NCBI RefSeq assembly: GCF_024207115.1 | Contig: NZ_CP100128.1 | Coordinates: 62,001-126,000 of the forward strand | DNA length: 64,000 nucleotides | Source of the DNA: Chromobacterium sp. IIBBL 290-4 | GTDB taxonomy: Bacteria > Pseudomonadota > Gammaproteobacteria > Burkholderiales > Chromobacteriaceae | Reading direction: 5' to 3' | In this document: piece after piece, positions 54,735 to 64,000 of the stretch | Numbering within the stretch: position 1 is the first letter of the stretch | Layout: every line of letters starts with the position of its first letter | Translations under genes and position numbers: made by a program | Notes under the pieces: generated by a model | The model's database searches: none | Seen by the model: the letters and a program-made list of their open reading frames with translations, nothing else | Told to the model about the DNA's origin: nothing

Positions 54735-56414
54735 ATGGATAAGGTGTGGCTTAAAAACTACCAGGCTGGGGTTGCCCACGAAATCGACATCAATCAGTTC
54801 CAGTCGGTCACCGAAGTTTTCGACCGCAGCGTCCAGAAGTTCAGCAACCGTCCCGCGATGGCCTGCATGGACAAGGTGCTGAGCTATGCGGAACTGGATG
54901 CGCTGAGCGGACAATTCGCCTCTTTCCTGCAGCATAAGCTTGGCCTGAAAAAGGGCGACCGCGTGGCGCTGATGATGCCCAATCTGCTGCAATACCCCAT
55001 CGCGGTGTTCGGCACGCTGCGCGCCGGCGGCGTGGTGGTCAACGTCAACCCGCTGTACACGCCGCGCGAGCTGGAACACCAGCTGAAAGACGCCGGCGCG
55101 GAAACCATCGTCATCCTGGAAAATTTCGCCGGCGTGCTGGAACAAGTGCTGCCGCGCACCCAGGTGAAGAATGTCGTGATCGCCTCCATCGGCGACCTGC
55201 TGGGCTTCGCCAAGGGCATGCTGGTCAACTTCGTGGTGCGCAAAGTCAAGAAGATGGTGCCGCCGTGGCATATCCCCGGCCATATCCGCTTCAATGACGC
55301 GCTGGCCGCCGGCCGCGCCAAGCCTTATCAAAAGGTGCCGCTCGGCCATGCGGACATCGCCTTCCTGCAATACACCGGCGGCACCACCGGCGTGGCCAAG
55401 GGCGCGGAGCTGCTGCACAAGAACATCGTCGCCAATATGCTGCAGGCCAGCGCCTGGGTGAATACCCTGGTGCGCGAAGGCCAGGAGGTGATCGTCACCG
55501 CGCTGCCGCTGTATCACATCTTCTCGCTGACCGCCAACCTGATGGTGTTCACCGAGCTGGGCGCGCTGAACGTGCTGATCACCAATCCGCGCGACATCCC
55601 CGGCTTCGTCAAGGAGCTGCGCAAGTATCCGATCACCTGCATCACCGGCGTCAACACGCTGTTCAACGCGCTGGTCAACAACCCCGACTTCGCCAAGCTG
55701 GATTTCTCCACCTGGCGGCTGACCCTGGGCGGCGGCATGGCGGTGCAAAAAGCCGTGGCGGAAAAATGGAAGGCCGTCACCGGCGTGACGCTGGCCGAGG
55801 CCTACGGCCTGACCGAAACCAGCCCGGCCGCCTGCATCAACCCCATGGATCTGAAGGAATACAACGGCACCATCGGCTTGCCGATCTCCTCCACCGAGAT
55901 CGAGATCCGCGACGCCGAAGGCAAGGCCGTGGCGCAGGGCGAGGCCGGCGAGCTGTGCATCCGCGGCCCGCAGGTGATGCGCGGCTACTGGCAACGCCCG
56001 GAGGAAACCGCCAAGGTGCTGGGCGCCGACGGCTTCCTGGCCACCGGCGACATGGCGGTGATCACCCCGGAAGGCTTCGTCAAGCTGGTGGACCGCAAGA
56101 AGGACATGATCCTGGTGTCCGGCTTCAACGTCTACCCCAATGAAATCGAAGACGTGATCGCCAGCCACCCCGGCGTGCTGGAAGTGGCCTGCATAGGCGT
56201 GCCTGACGAGAAATCCGGCGAGGTGGTCAAGGTCTTCATCGTCAAGAAAGACAGCGCGCTGACCGACAAAGACGTCATCCGCCATTGCCGCGAAAACCTC
56301 ACCGGCTACAAGGTGCCCAAGCTGGTGGAGTTCCGCAGCGAGCTGCCCAAGACCAATGTCGGCAAAATCCTGCGCCGCGCGCTGCGCGACCAGGAAACCA
56401 GCAAACAGGCCTGA
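54735..56414 (+). CDS. fadD: Long-chain fatty acid-CoA ligase
   Basis: The 559-residue protein has the adenylate-forming motifs: LQYTGGTTGVAKGAELLHKN (P-loop-like A3), TLAEAYGLTETSP (A5), TGDMAVI (A7) and VDRKKDMILVSGFNVYPNEIED (A8), ending with KTNVGKILRRALRD and the catalytic Lys. Size and sequence match FadD (E. coli 561). It activates fatty acids to acyl-CoA at the inner membrane for beta-oxidation. It is monocistronic with its own terminator. Confidence 0.95.
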   Translation: MDKVWLKNYQAGVAHEIDINQFQSVTEVFDRSVQKFSNRPAMACMDKVLSYAELDALSGQFASFLQHKLGLKKGDRVALMMPNLLQYPIAVFGTLRAGGVVVNVNPLYTPRELEHQLKDAGAETIVILENFAGVLEQVLPRTQVKNVVIASIGDLLGFAKGMLVNFVVRKVKKMVPPWHIPGHIRFNDALAAGRAKPYQKVPLGHADIAFLQYTGGTTGVAKGAELLHKNIVANMLQASAWVNTLVREGQEVIVTALPLYHIFSLTANLMVFTELGALNVLITNPRDIPGFVKELRKYPITCITGVNTLFNALVNNPDFAKLDFSTWRLTLGGGMAVQKAVAEKWKAVTGVTLAEAYGLTETSPAACINPMDLKEYNGTIGLPISSTEIEIRDAEGKAVAQGEAGELCIRGPQVMRGYWQRPEETAKVLGADGFLATGDMAVITPEGFVKLVDRKKDMILVSGFNVYPNEIEDVIASHPGVLEVACIGVPDEKSGEVVKVFIVKKDSALTDKDVIRHCRENLTGYKVPKLVEFRSELPKTNVGKILRRALRDQETSKQA

Positions 56415-56432
56415 ATCCAGCCTTAAGCCATG

Positions 56433-56463
56433 ACGCCGCCCCGCCAGGGCGGCGTTTTCGTTT
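56433..56463 (+). terminator. Terminator after fadD
   Basis: ACGCCGCCC-CGCCA-GGGCGGCGT followed by TTTCGTTT, 18 bases after the fadD stop. Confidence 0.9.
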
Positions 56464-56525
56464 CCGCTCCGCCGCACCCGGCCGCGTCCTACACTGATAG
56501 ACGAACACCATGCGCGGAGCGAACC

Positions 56526-57656
56526 ATGCTGATGCTGCCCTTTTTCAAGCTGATGGCCGAGAAAAAAGCCAGCGACTTGTTCATGACCAGCTTCTCTCCG
56601 CCCATGCTCAAGCTGGACGGCGAGCTCACCCCGATCAACGACAAGCCCCTGACCGCCGACATGGTCAAACGGCTGGCTTACAGCCTGATGAGCGAGGAGG
56701 AAGCCGCCGCATTCGAGCGCGAACGCGAAATGAACCTCGGCCAGCCGGTGCCCGGCCTGGGCAGCTTCCGCGTCAATATCTTCTGGCAACGCGGCTCGGT
56801 GGGCATGGTGGTGCGCTACATCGTCCCCAGCATCCCCTCGCTGGAAGACCTGCAGCTGCCGACCAAGCTGGCCGATCTGATCGCGCTCAAGCGCGGGCTG
56901 ATCCTGGTGGTGGGCTCCACCGGCTCCGGCAAAAGCTCCACCGTGGCGGCCATGCTGCAAACCCGCAACCAGACGATGAAAGGCCACATCCTGACGGTGG
57001 AAGATCCGATCGAATTCCTCTACCGCCACGACAAGTCCATCGTCAACCAGCGCGAAGTGGGCTTCGACACGCTGTCCTACGCCCGCGCGCTGAAAAACGC
57101 CATGCGCGAAGCGCCGGACGTGCTGATGATAGGCGAGATCCGCGATCCGGAAACCCTTACCCACGCCATCAACTACGCCCAGTCCGGCCATTTGTGCATT
57201 TCCACGCTGCACAGCAACAACAGCTACCACATGCTGAATCGGGTCATCAATTTCTTCCCGCCGGAAAACCGCAACTCGCTGCTGATGGACTTGTCTTCCT
57301 CTTTGCGCGCCGTCATTTCGCAACGCCTGGTGCCTACACTGGACAGCGGCCGCGCGCCGGCCATCGAGCTGATGATCAATACCCCACACATAGCGGAGTT
57401 GATTCGAACCGGAGAGATAGACAAAATCAAGGAAGCCATCGACAACAGCATGAGCGATGGCGCGCAAACCTTCGAACAGGCGCTGTTCCAATTGTACAAA
57501 TCGGGACGGATCAGCCTGGACGAGGCGCTGAAAAACGCCGATTCGCCCACCAATCTGTACTGGCTGGTGAATCAGGCCAAAAGCGGCGGCGCGGAAAAAC
57601 CCAAACCTGGCCCGGCCAACGCGGCCAGCTTCGACAGCATCAAACTGGATCTGTAA
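56526..57656 (+). CDS. pilU: Type IV pilus retraction ATPase, PilU type
   Basis: The 376-residue protein is a PilT/VirB11-type ATPase: Walker A GSTGSGKSST, Asp box VEDPIEFLYRH, Walker B LMIGEIRD and His box HLCISTLHSNN. The N-terminus MLPFFKLMAEKKASDLFMTSFSPPMLKLDG and the long C-terminal tail fit PilU rather than PilT. It assists pilus retraction for twitching. The usual partner pilT is not adjacent. Confidence 0.92.
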   Translation: MLMLPFFKLMAEKKASDLFMTSFSPPMLKLDGELTPINDKPLTADMVKRLAYSLMSEEEAAAFEREREMNLGQPVPGLGSFRVNIFWQRGSVGMVVRYIVPSIPSLEDLQLPTKLADLIALKRGLILVVGSTGSGKSSTVAAMLQTRNQTMKGHILTVEDPIEFLYRHDKSIVNQREVGFDTLSYARALKNAMREAPDVLMIGEIRDPETLTHAINYAQSGHLCISTLHSNNSYHMLNRVINFFPPENRNSLLMDLSSSLRAVISQRLVPTLDSGRAPAIELMINTPHIAELIRTGEIDKIKEAIDNSMSDGAQTFEQALFQLYKSGRISLDEALKNADSPTNLYWLVNQAKSGGAEKPKPGPANAASFDSIKLDL

Positions 57657-57664
57657 CCCACCCG

Positions 57665-59142
<1,478 letters not shown>

Positions 59143-59200
59143 GCCCCTCCCGCCCTGCATCGCCTTCAAGAAGGCGAGCGGGTGGTCCGGCAACCCTCCG

Positions 59201-59230
59201 ACGCCGCGTCAGCGGCGTTTCTCTTTTCAC
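59201..59230 (+). terminator. Terminator after dapE
   Basis: ACGCCGC-GTCA-GCGGCGT followed by TTCTCTTTT. Confidence 0.88.
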
Positions 59231-59408
59231 ATACCGCAACAAAGCCGGCCAGCGCGATGGCATGATCCGGAATATAAATAAAGGGACAAGAGCCGCTCCA
59301 AACCGAAAAACAATCTCCCAGACCGCCCTCTGCCATGCGCCGCCACCGCCTATCGCCTTCGGCGACTCGAATTTGCGCCACCCGCGACCGCCTGCGGGGG
59401 CCATCGCC

Positions 59409-61295
59409 ATGACCGCGCCGCGCGCGGACGCCCCGCTCGCCCTCCGCGAAAAGCAGCTGGCCGCATGGGCGATGGGCGCGCTGGCGGCCGCCGCCGCGAC
59501 CGGGCTTGCCGCCTTGGCCTACGGCGATCTGGCCGGCGAAATCTGGCAGACGCTCTGCGCCGCCATGGCTTTGCTGGCGGCGACCTTGCTATCCAGCCTC
59601 GCGCAAGCGCAAAAACGCCGCAAGCAGGCCGGCGAGCCGGCGCCCCGCTGGCTCGCCCATAGCGGGTTCGCCGCTATCCCTCAGCTGGGATCAGCCTTGT
59701 GGCGGCCCAAAACCGACAAAGCCTCCCCCTGGCTTAGACTGACAGGGCTGCGCGTCCGGCGCGCCATCGGCCGCAAGCTGGGCTGGGACCTCGCCTGGCT
59801 GGGCGTGGGCAGCCTCGCAGCGGCGCCGCTCGCCCTGCTGGCCTTGCCCGCCGCCCAACTCCCCGCGCAAGATAAGACCGCCGCCGCCCTGGCCGCGGCC
59901 GGCGGCTTCGCCGTCGCCTTCGCCTGCCTATTGCTGGAGAGGCTGCTGGCATCCAAGCCCGGCGACGCCGCGACGCAATCGCAGCGGGAGATGCTGCTTG
60001 CCCTGCTCCCCGCCGCCTTGCTGCCCGCGCTGCTGGCCCTGGCCACGCTGGACGGCACGGCATGGCCGGCGCGGCTGCGATTTCTCGCCCCCGCCTGGCT
60101 GGCCTTGCTAAGCCTGGAACAACTGCTGCGCGTCATCCGGGCAGGCTTTCTGCCTTATCGCCGCCGGCTGAATCGCCCTCCCCTCGCAGGCTGCCTGCTG
60201 GTTTCCGGCTTGCGCCGCCGCTTCGCGGCCGACAAAGCCTACCGTCTGCCGGAGCGCCCAGGGCTGCGGCTCAGGCAAAGCTGGGCGCTGGCTTTCGTCT
60301 GGCGCGCCGCGCCGGCCGCGGCGGGCTGCCTGTTATTGGCGGGCTGGCTGCTCAGCAGCTTGAAAATAGTGGCCTTCGATCAGCGCGGCGTCTACGAGCG
60401 CTTCGGCCAGCCCGCCGCCGTCTGGCAGCCAGGCCTGCACATCGGACTGCCCTGGCCGCTCGGCGACACGCGGCTGATTGAGAACGGCGCGATTCATCAA
60501 GTTTCCGCCGGCGGCACGGCGCGGAACGCCAGCGCCCAGGACAACGGCGACCGCTTATGGGACGGCGAGCATCCGGCCGAAACCATGCAACTGATCGCCA
60601 GCGGCAAGGGCAATCAGCAGACCACGCAATTGATGAGTCTGGATGTGCGCCTGGTCTACCGCCAGGGCCTGAGCGACCGGGATGCGCTGGCCAGTTATCG
60701 ACAGGCTTCCCCGGACGAATTGCTGCGCGATGTCGCCAGCCAGACCTTGCTCGGCTATTTCGCAGGCCGCCAGTTGGACGAGCTGCTGGGCAACAGCCAG
60801 GCCGCCGCGGCCGCCGCGCTGCGACAGTCCATCCAGCGGCGGCTGGACCTGGCCGGCAGCGGACTGGAGCTGCTGGCCGTCGTGGTGCAGACCCTGCACC
60901 CGCCGGCCGGCGCCGCCCGCGCCTTCCACGCCGTGCAAGCCGCCCAGATCCAGGCCCAGGCGCGCGTCGCCCAAGAGCAGGGCCAGGCCATCCGCAGCCT
61001 CAGCGGCGCCCGCCAGGCGCAAACCGAGGCGCGGGCCGGCGCCCAAGCCGCCGCGGCTGAGAAACAGGCCGAGGCCAACGCCGCCGCCATCGCCTTCCAG
61101 GCTGATCGCGCCGCCAGCCAAGCCGGCGGCGCGGCTTTTCTGTACGAACGCTATCTGCACAATCTGAGCCATGGCCTGGCCTCGTCCCGCGCCATCATCA
61201 TCGACCATCGGCTGGATGCCGCCGGCCTACCCGCCATCGATCTGCGCCGCAATGCCGGCGCGGCCGATGCGGCGGCCGGCCTGCCGCATCGCTGA
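59409..61295 (+). CDS. SPFH protein with large multi-pass membrane N-terminus
   Basis: The 628-residue protein has about seven hydrophobic segments in its first 320 residues. The last (AAAGCLLLAGWLLSSLKIVAF) leads into an SPFH domain of HflK type (FDQRGVYERFGQPAAVWQPGLHIGLPWPLGDTRLI). A helical Ala/Gln/Glu-rich region (about 490-570) and a tail follow. Ordinary HflK has one N-terminal helix, so the added membrane domain is unusual. It opens a four-gene run that ends in a metal P-type ATPase. The upstream gene is separated by a terminator. Confidence 0.87.
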   Translation: MTAPRADAPLALREKQLAAWAMGALAAAAATGLAALAYGDLAGEIWQTLCAAMALLAATLLSSLAQAQKRRKQAGEPAPRWLAHSGFAAIPQLGSALWRPKTDKASPWLRLTGLRVRRAIGRKLGWDLAWLGVGSLAAAPLALLALPAAQLPAQDKTAAALAAAGGFAVAFACLLLERLLASKPGDAATQSQREMLLALLPAALLPALLALATLDGTAWPARLRFLAPAWLALLSLEQLLRVIRAGFLPYRRRLNRPPLAGCLLVSGLRRRFAADKAYRLPERPGLRLRQSWALAFVWRAAPAAAGCLLLAGWLLSSLKIVAFDQRGVYERFGQPAAVWQPGLHIGLPWPLGDTRLIENGAIHQVSAGGTARNASAQDNGDRLWDGEHPAETMQLIASGKGNQQTTQLMSLDVRLVYRQGLSDRDALASYRQASPDELLRDVASQTLLGYFAGRQLDELLGNSQAAAAAALRQSIQRRLDLAGSGLELLAVVVQTLHPPAGAARAFHAVQAAQIQAQARVAQEQGQAIRSLSGARQAQTEARAGAQAAAAEKQAEANAAAIAFQADRAASQAGGAAFLYERYLHNLSHGLASSRAIIIDHRLDAAGLPAIDLRRNAGAADAAAGLPHR

Positions 61296-61305
61296 GGAAA
61301 CCATC

Positions 61306-62298
61306 TTGGGCCACACGCACTCGCATTCGCACCCTCACCCGCCGCCAAGCGGCCAGGACAGCCCGCGCAGCCGCAGGCCCCGCCTCGCCGCGGCCATCGC
61401 GGTGGCGGCGCTGGCGCTGGCGGCCGCCTGCATGCTGCAAGTCCGTTCGGGCGAAGCCATGGTCATCACCCGCTTCGGGGCGCCGGAGCGCGTGCTGCTG
61501 CAGCCTGGGCTAGCCTGGCGCTGGCCGCAGCCTTTCGAAAGCGCTGTGCCGGTCGATCTGCGTTTGCGCACCACCTCCAGCGGCCTGCAGGATGTCGGCA
61601 CCCGCGACGGCCTGCGCGTCATCATGCAAGCCTATGTGGCCTGGCAAGTGCCGCCGGACGCCGTCCACATCACCCGCTTCATGCGCGCGGTGCGCAACCA
61701 GCCCGACGAGGCCGCGCGCCAGATCCGCAGCTTCATCGGCTCCACGCTGGAAACCGGCAGCAGCGCCTATGCGCTGGGCGACCTGGTCAACACCGACCCG
61801 GCGCGATTGAAACTGCCCCAATTCGAGCAAGCGCTGCGCGGGCAGCTGTCACAATCGCTGCTGGCCAGCTACGGCGTTCAAGTCGTCGATGTCGGCGTCG
61901 AGCGGCTGACGCTGCCCGCCGCGGCGCTGGACGCCACCGTGGCGCGGATGCGGGCCGAACGCGACACGCTGGCGGCGGAAAGAACCGCGGCGGGCAACGA
62001 GCAGGCCGCCGCCATCCGCGCCGAAGCCGCCCGAGACGCCCGCATTCTGCGCGCCAACGCCGTGGCGGAAGCCGCCAAGATCGAGGCCGACGCGCAGACC
62101 GAAGCCGCCAGGATTTACGGCAGCGCCTACCAAAGCGCGCCGGAACTGTATAAAACCCTGCGCGCGCTGGATACGCTGAACCACATCGTCAACGGCGACA
62201 CCCGCTTGATTCTCCGCACCGACGCCGCCCCCTTCCGCTCCCTGGTGGAGGGCCCGCCCGGCCAGGGCGCGCCGGCGCGCAAGGCGGGCAGAAAATGA
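61306..62298 (+). CDS. HflC-like SPFH protein with His-rich N-terminus
   Basis: The start is TTG at 61306 (GAGGAAA 6 bases upstream), giving 330 residues. The N-terminus has His at residues 3, 5, 7, 9 and 11 (GHTHSHSHPHPP), a likely metal-binding stretch, before one membrane helix. The SPFH domain (VRSGEAMVITRFGAPERVLLQPGLAWRWPQPFES) and a coiled coil (RDARILRANAVAEAAKIEADAQTEAARI) follow. Coupled to the next gene by ATGA. It probably pairs with the SPFH products on either side. Confidence 0.88.
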   Translation: MGHTHSHSHPHPPPSGQDSPRSRRPRLAAAIAVAALALAAACMLQVRSGEAMVITRFGAPERVLLQPGLAWRWPQPFESAVPVDLRLRTTSSGLQDVGTRDGLRVIMQAYVAWQVPPDAVHITRFMRAVRNQPDEAARQIRSFIGSTLETGSSAYALGDLVNTDPARLKLPQFEQALRGQLSQSLLASYGVQVVDVGVERLTLPAAALDATVARMRAERDTLAAERTAAGNEQAAAIRAEAARDARILRANAVAEAAKIEADAQTEAARIYGSAYQSAPELYKTLRALDTLNHIVNGDTRLILRTDAAPFRSLVEGPPGQGAPARKAGRK

Positions 62299-63335
62299 GC
62301 GACACCGGCAGGCGCGCCCCTCCCTCGGCCCTGGAACAAACCCTGCGGCCGGCCTACTGGCTGCTGCTGGCCATCGCCGCGTTGAGCGGACTGGCCTGGC
62401 TGTTCGGCAATGTCCGCCTGATCCCGGCCGACAGCCAGGCGGTGGTGCTGCGCTTCGGTGCCATCGACCGCGCGCAGCGGGCCGGCCTGCTGCTGGCCTG
62501 GCCCAGTCCGCTGGAAGAGGTGCGGCTATTGCCCGCCGAAGAGCGGCTGCAACAAAGGCCGATCAAGCGCCTCGCCCGCGCGCCGGAAGCCGATCTATTG
62601 GACCAGGCCGGCATCCCGCTGGCGCAGATGAACGACGCCCAGGCCGGCTCCGGCTATCTGTTGACCGGCGATCTGGGCGTGACCCAATTGCGCGCCGCCG
62701 TCTACTACCGGATCACAGACCCCGCCGCCTACGTCCAGCAAGGCGATCTGGCGCTACCCATGCTGGACAAGGCGGTCGAGGCCGCCGCGATGCGGCTGTG
62801 CGCCAGCCGCGGCCTGGAAACCATCATGGCCACGCGCGAGACGGGCGCCGGCGCCGCCATCGCGCGCGAACGGCTGCGCGCCGAACTGGCGCAGGAGAGC
62901 AATGCCCGCCTGAACGCCTGGAAGAACCGCGGCGCGGGCATAGGCGTGCAAGTCTCGCGCATAGACTTGCAATCCACGCTGCCGCGCGCGGCGCAGGCCG
63001 CCTTCGACGCGGTCCTAAGCGCCGACCAGGCCGCGCAGCGCCAGCTCGCCCAGGCGCGCACCGAGGCCGCCCTGTCGAAACAGCAGGCCCAAGCCGCGGT
63101 CGCCGAAGCGATCAACGGCGCGCGGGCCCGCGCCGACGAACGCATCGCCCAGGCGCGCGCGGAAACCAGCGAAATCCAGGCGCTGGCAGGGCGCGCCGGC
63201 GGGACGGCAGGCGCCGAGGTGCTGCGCCAACTGTATCAGCAGCGCCTGCCCGCCATCCTGGCCAAGGCCGGCAAGGTCACCACCGTCGATCCCGCCGCCG
63301 CCAGCCATCTGATTCTGCCGGGAGAGTCGCCATGA
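62295..63335 (+). CDS. HflK-like SPFH protein
   Basis: The 346-residue protein has an N-terminal helix (AYWLLLAIAALSGLAWLFG), then VRLIPADSQAVVLRFGAIDRAQRAGLLLAWPSPLEEVRLLP, an HflK-like SPFH domain. A long coiled-coil region (ARTEAALSKQQAQAAVAEAINGARARADERIAQA) follows. It overlaps the genes before and after it by 4 bases. Confidence 0.87.
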   Translation: MSDTGRRAPPSALEQTLRPAYWLLLAIAALSGLAWLFGNVRLIPADSQAVVLRFGAIDRAQRAGLLLAWPSPLEEVRLLPAEERLQQRPIKRLARAPEADLLDQAGIPLAQMNDAQAGSGYLLTGDLGVTQLRAAVYYRITDPAAYVQQGDLALPMLDKAVEAAAMRLCASRGLETIMATRETGAGAAIARERLRAELAQESNARLNAWKNRGAGIGVQVSRIDLQSTLPRAAQAAFDAVLSADQAAQRQLAQARTEAALSKQQAQAAVAEAINGARARADERIAQARAETSEIQALAGRAGGTAGAEVLRQLYQQRLPAILAKAGKVTTVDPAAASHLILPGESP

Positions 63336-64000
63336 ACGGTTGCGCCCACGCCTCGCCCGCCCTGCTGGAGCCCGCCGAACGCGCGCGGCAAAGCCGCCGC
63401 TTGCTGCTGGCCATGACCGCCATCGGCCTGCTGTTGCTCTCCGCGTTCTGGCAAGGCTTCGTCGCCAATGGCGCCGCGCTCGCCCAGGCGCTGGCCGCCG
63501 CCGCGTCGCTGCTGCTGGCCAGCCCGATGCTGCGCGCCGCCTGGCAAAGCCTGCGAGCGCCGGATCTGCACGGCCTGACCGACCTGTTGGCCGCGCTGGC
63601 CATCGTCGGCGCCTGGGCCGCCGGAGACTGGGTCAGCGCCGCGCTGCTGCCCATCCTCATCGTGCTGGGCCACGCGCTGGAAGAGCGCAGTCTGCTTGGC
63701 TCGCGCGAGGCCATCGCGGCGCTGGCCGAGCTGAGCCGCCATCGCAGCCGCCGGCTGCTGCCGCAGGGCGGCCATGAGGATGTGGACAATGATTTGCTGA
63801 CGACGGGCGACCAGATCGACATCCGTCCCGGCGACCGCATTCCCGCCGATGGCCGAGTGACAGAGGGCCACTCCAGCCTGGACGCATCCGCCGTGACCGG
63901 CGAAGCCGCGCCCGGCGACGTTTCGCCGGGCAGCCGGGTCTACGCCGGCTCCATCAATCTGCAAGGCCGCTTGCGAATGACCGTCGAGCGCGCCGCCGCC
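63332..64000 (+). CDS. Heavy-metal P-type ATPase, N-terminal part (cut by window end)
   Basis: The frame is open to the end of the window (223 codons). It starts ATGAACGGTTGC after GGAGAG and overlaps the HflK-like gene. There are several hydrophobic helices and then the actuator domain: GDQIDIRPGDRIPADGRV and SAVTGEAAPGDVSPGSRVYAGS with the TGE loop. These identify a P1B metal-transporting ATPase of the Zn/Cd/Cu group; the metal cannot be told without the CPx motif. It lacks a classical N-terminal HMA domain, though an N-terminal CxH is present. Confidence 0.9.
   Translation, partial: MNGCAHASPALLEPAERARQSRRLLLAMTAIGLLLLSAFWQGFVANGAALAQALAAAASLLLASPMLRAAWQSLRAPDLHGLTDLLAALAIVGAWAAGDWVSAALLPILIVLGHALEERSLLGSREAIAALAELSRHRSRRLLPQGGHEDVDNDLLTTGDQIDIRPGDRIPADGRVTEGHSSLDASAVTGEAAPGDVSPGSRVYAGSINLQGRLRMTVERAAA

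Noticed and set aside
54588..57491. Minus-strand ORF of 967 codons
   Set aside because: It is opposite fadD and pilU and spans their terminator, which a real gene would not do.

Overview
The window is high-GC, gene-dense DNA that reads like a betaproteobacterial chromosome of the Chromobacterium / Neisseriales type. Support comes from the ribosome/transcription operon rimP-nusA-infB-rbfA-truB-rpsO-pnp in the usual proteobacterial order, a PilU-type twitching ATPase, many signalling proteins, a secreted GH18 chitinase and intergenic REP-type repeats. The genus is an inference from gene content; there is no rRNA or tRNA gene to confirm it. No phage, IS element, CRISPR array or tRNA was found.

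Layout. 1-2126: the end of a sensor kinase and an HD-GYP response regulator. 2204-3601: an amino-acid permease. 3874-10935: a trehalose block (LamB-like porin, treC, treB, a promoter with two TreR-type operators, a low-GC insert with REP repeats and an unknown gene, then treR). 11005-18849: LysR/aceB, a SIMPL protein, a GST, DUF1345, a 2OG-Fe dioxygenase, a solute-binding protein and an MFS exporter. 19096-25188: small proteins and an SPFH/metal-transport block (one SPFH gene divergent from HflK-like, HflC-like, Nramp-like and TerC-like genes). 25530-27920: chitinase. 28107-32683: an OsmC-FIST-GGDEF-FAD oxidase run with overlapping genes. 32719-34656: a 55-codon small gene divergent from an SgrR homologue. 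34725-45207: hydrolase, methyltransferase, transaldolase-like enzyme, a response regulator with a 1392-residue hybrid kinase, and small membrane or hypothetical proteins. 45286-54427: the pnp-to-rimP operon on the minus strand. 54735-59142: fadD, pilU, an ArsC/YffB-like gene and dapE. 59409-64000: a second SPFH/metal block (three SPFH genes followed by a metal P-type ATPase cut by the window edge).

How the parts fit. Trehalose would cross the outer membrane by the porin, be phosphorylated on import by TreB and be cleaved by TreC. A TreR operator lies exactly in the -35/-10 spacer of the treB promoter. The SgrR-like regulator and its small divergent partner look like a sugar-phosphate-stress module that would act on PTS uptake.

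The most unusual content is the double occurrence of SPFH (HflK/HflC-like) gene sets joined by start/stop overlaps to metal transporters. One copy carries a His-rich N-terminus and another is fused to a large multi-pass membrane domain. Other points for a second look are an SgrT-like small ORF opposite sgrR, an intrinsic terminator squeezed between the rimP promoter and start codon, a long stem-loop in the pnp leader, and a dyad upstream of the chitinase that could be a LuxR-type box or a terminator.
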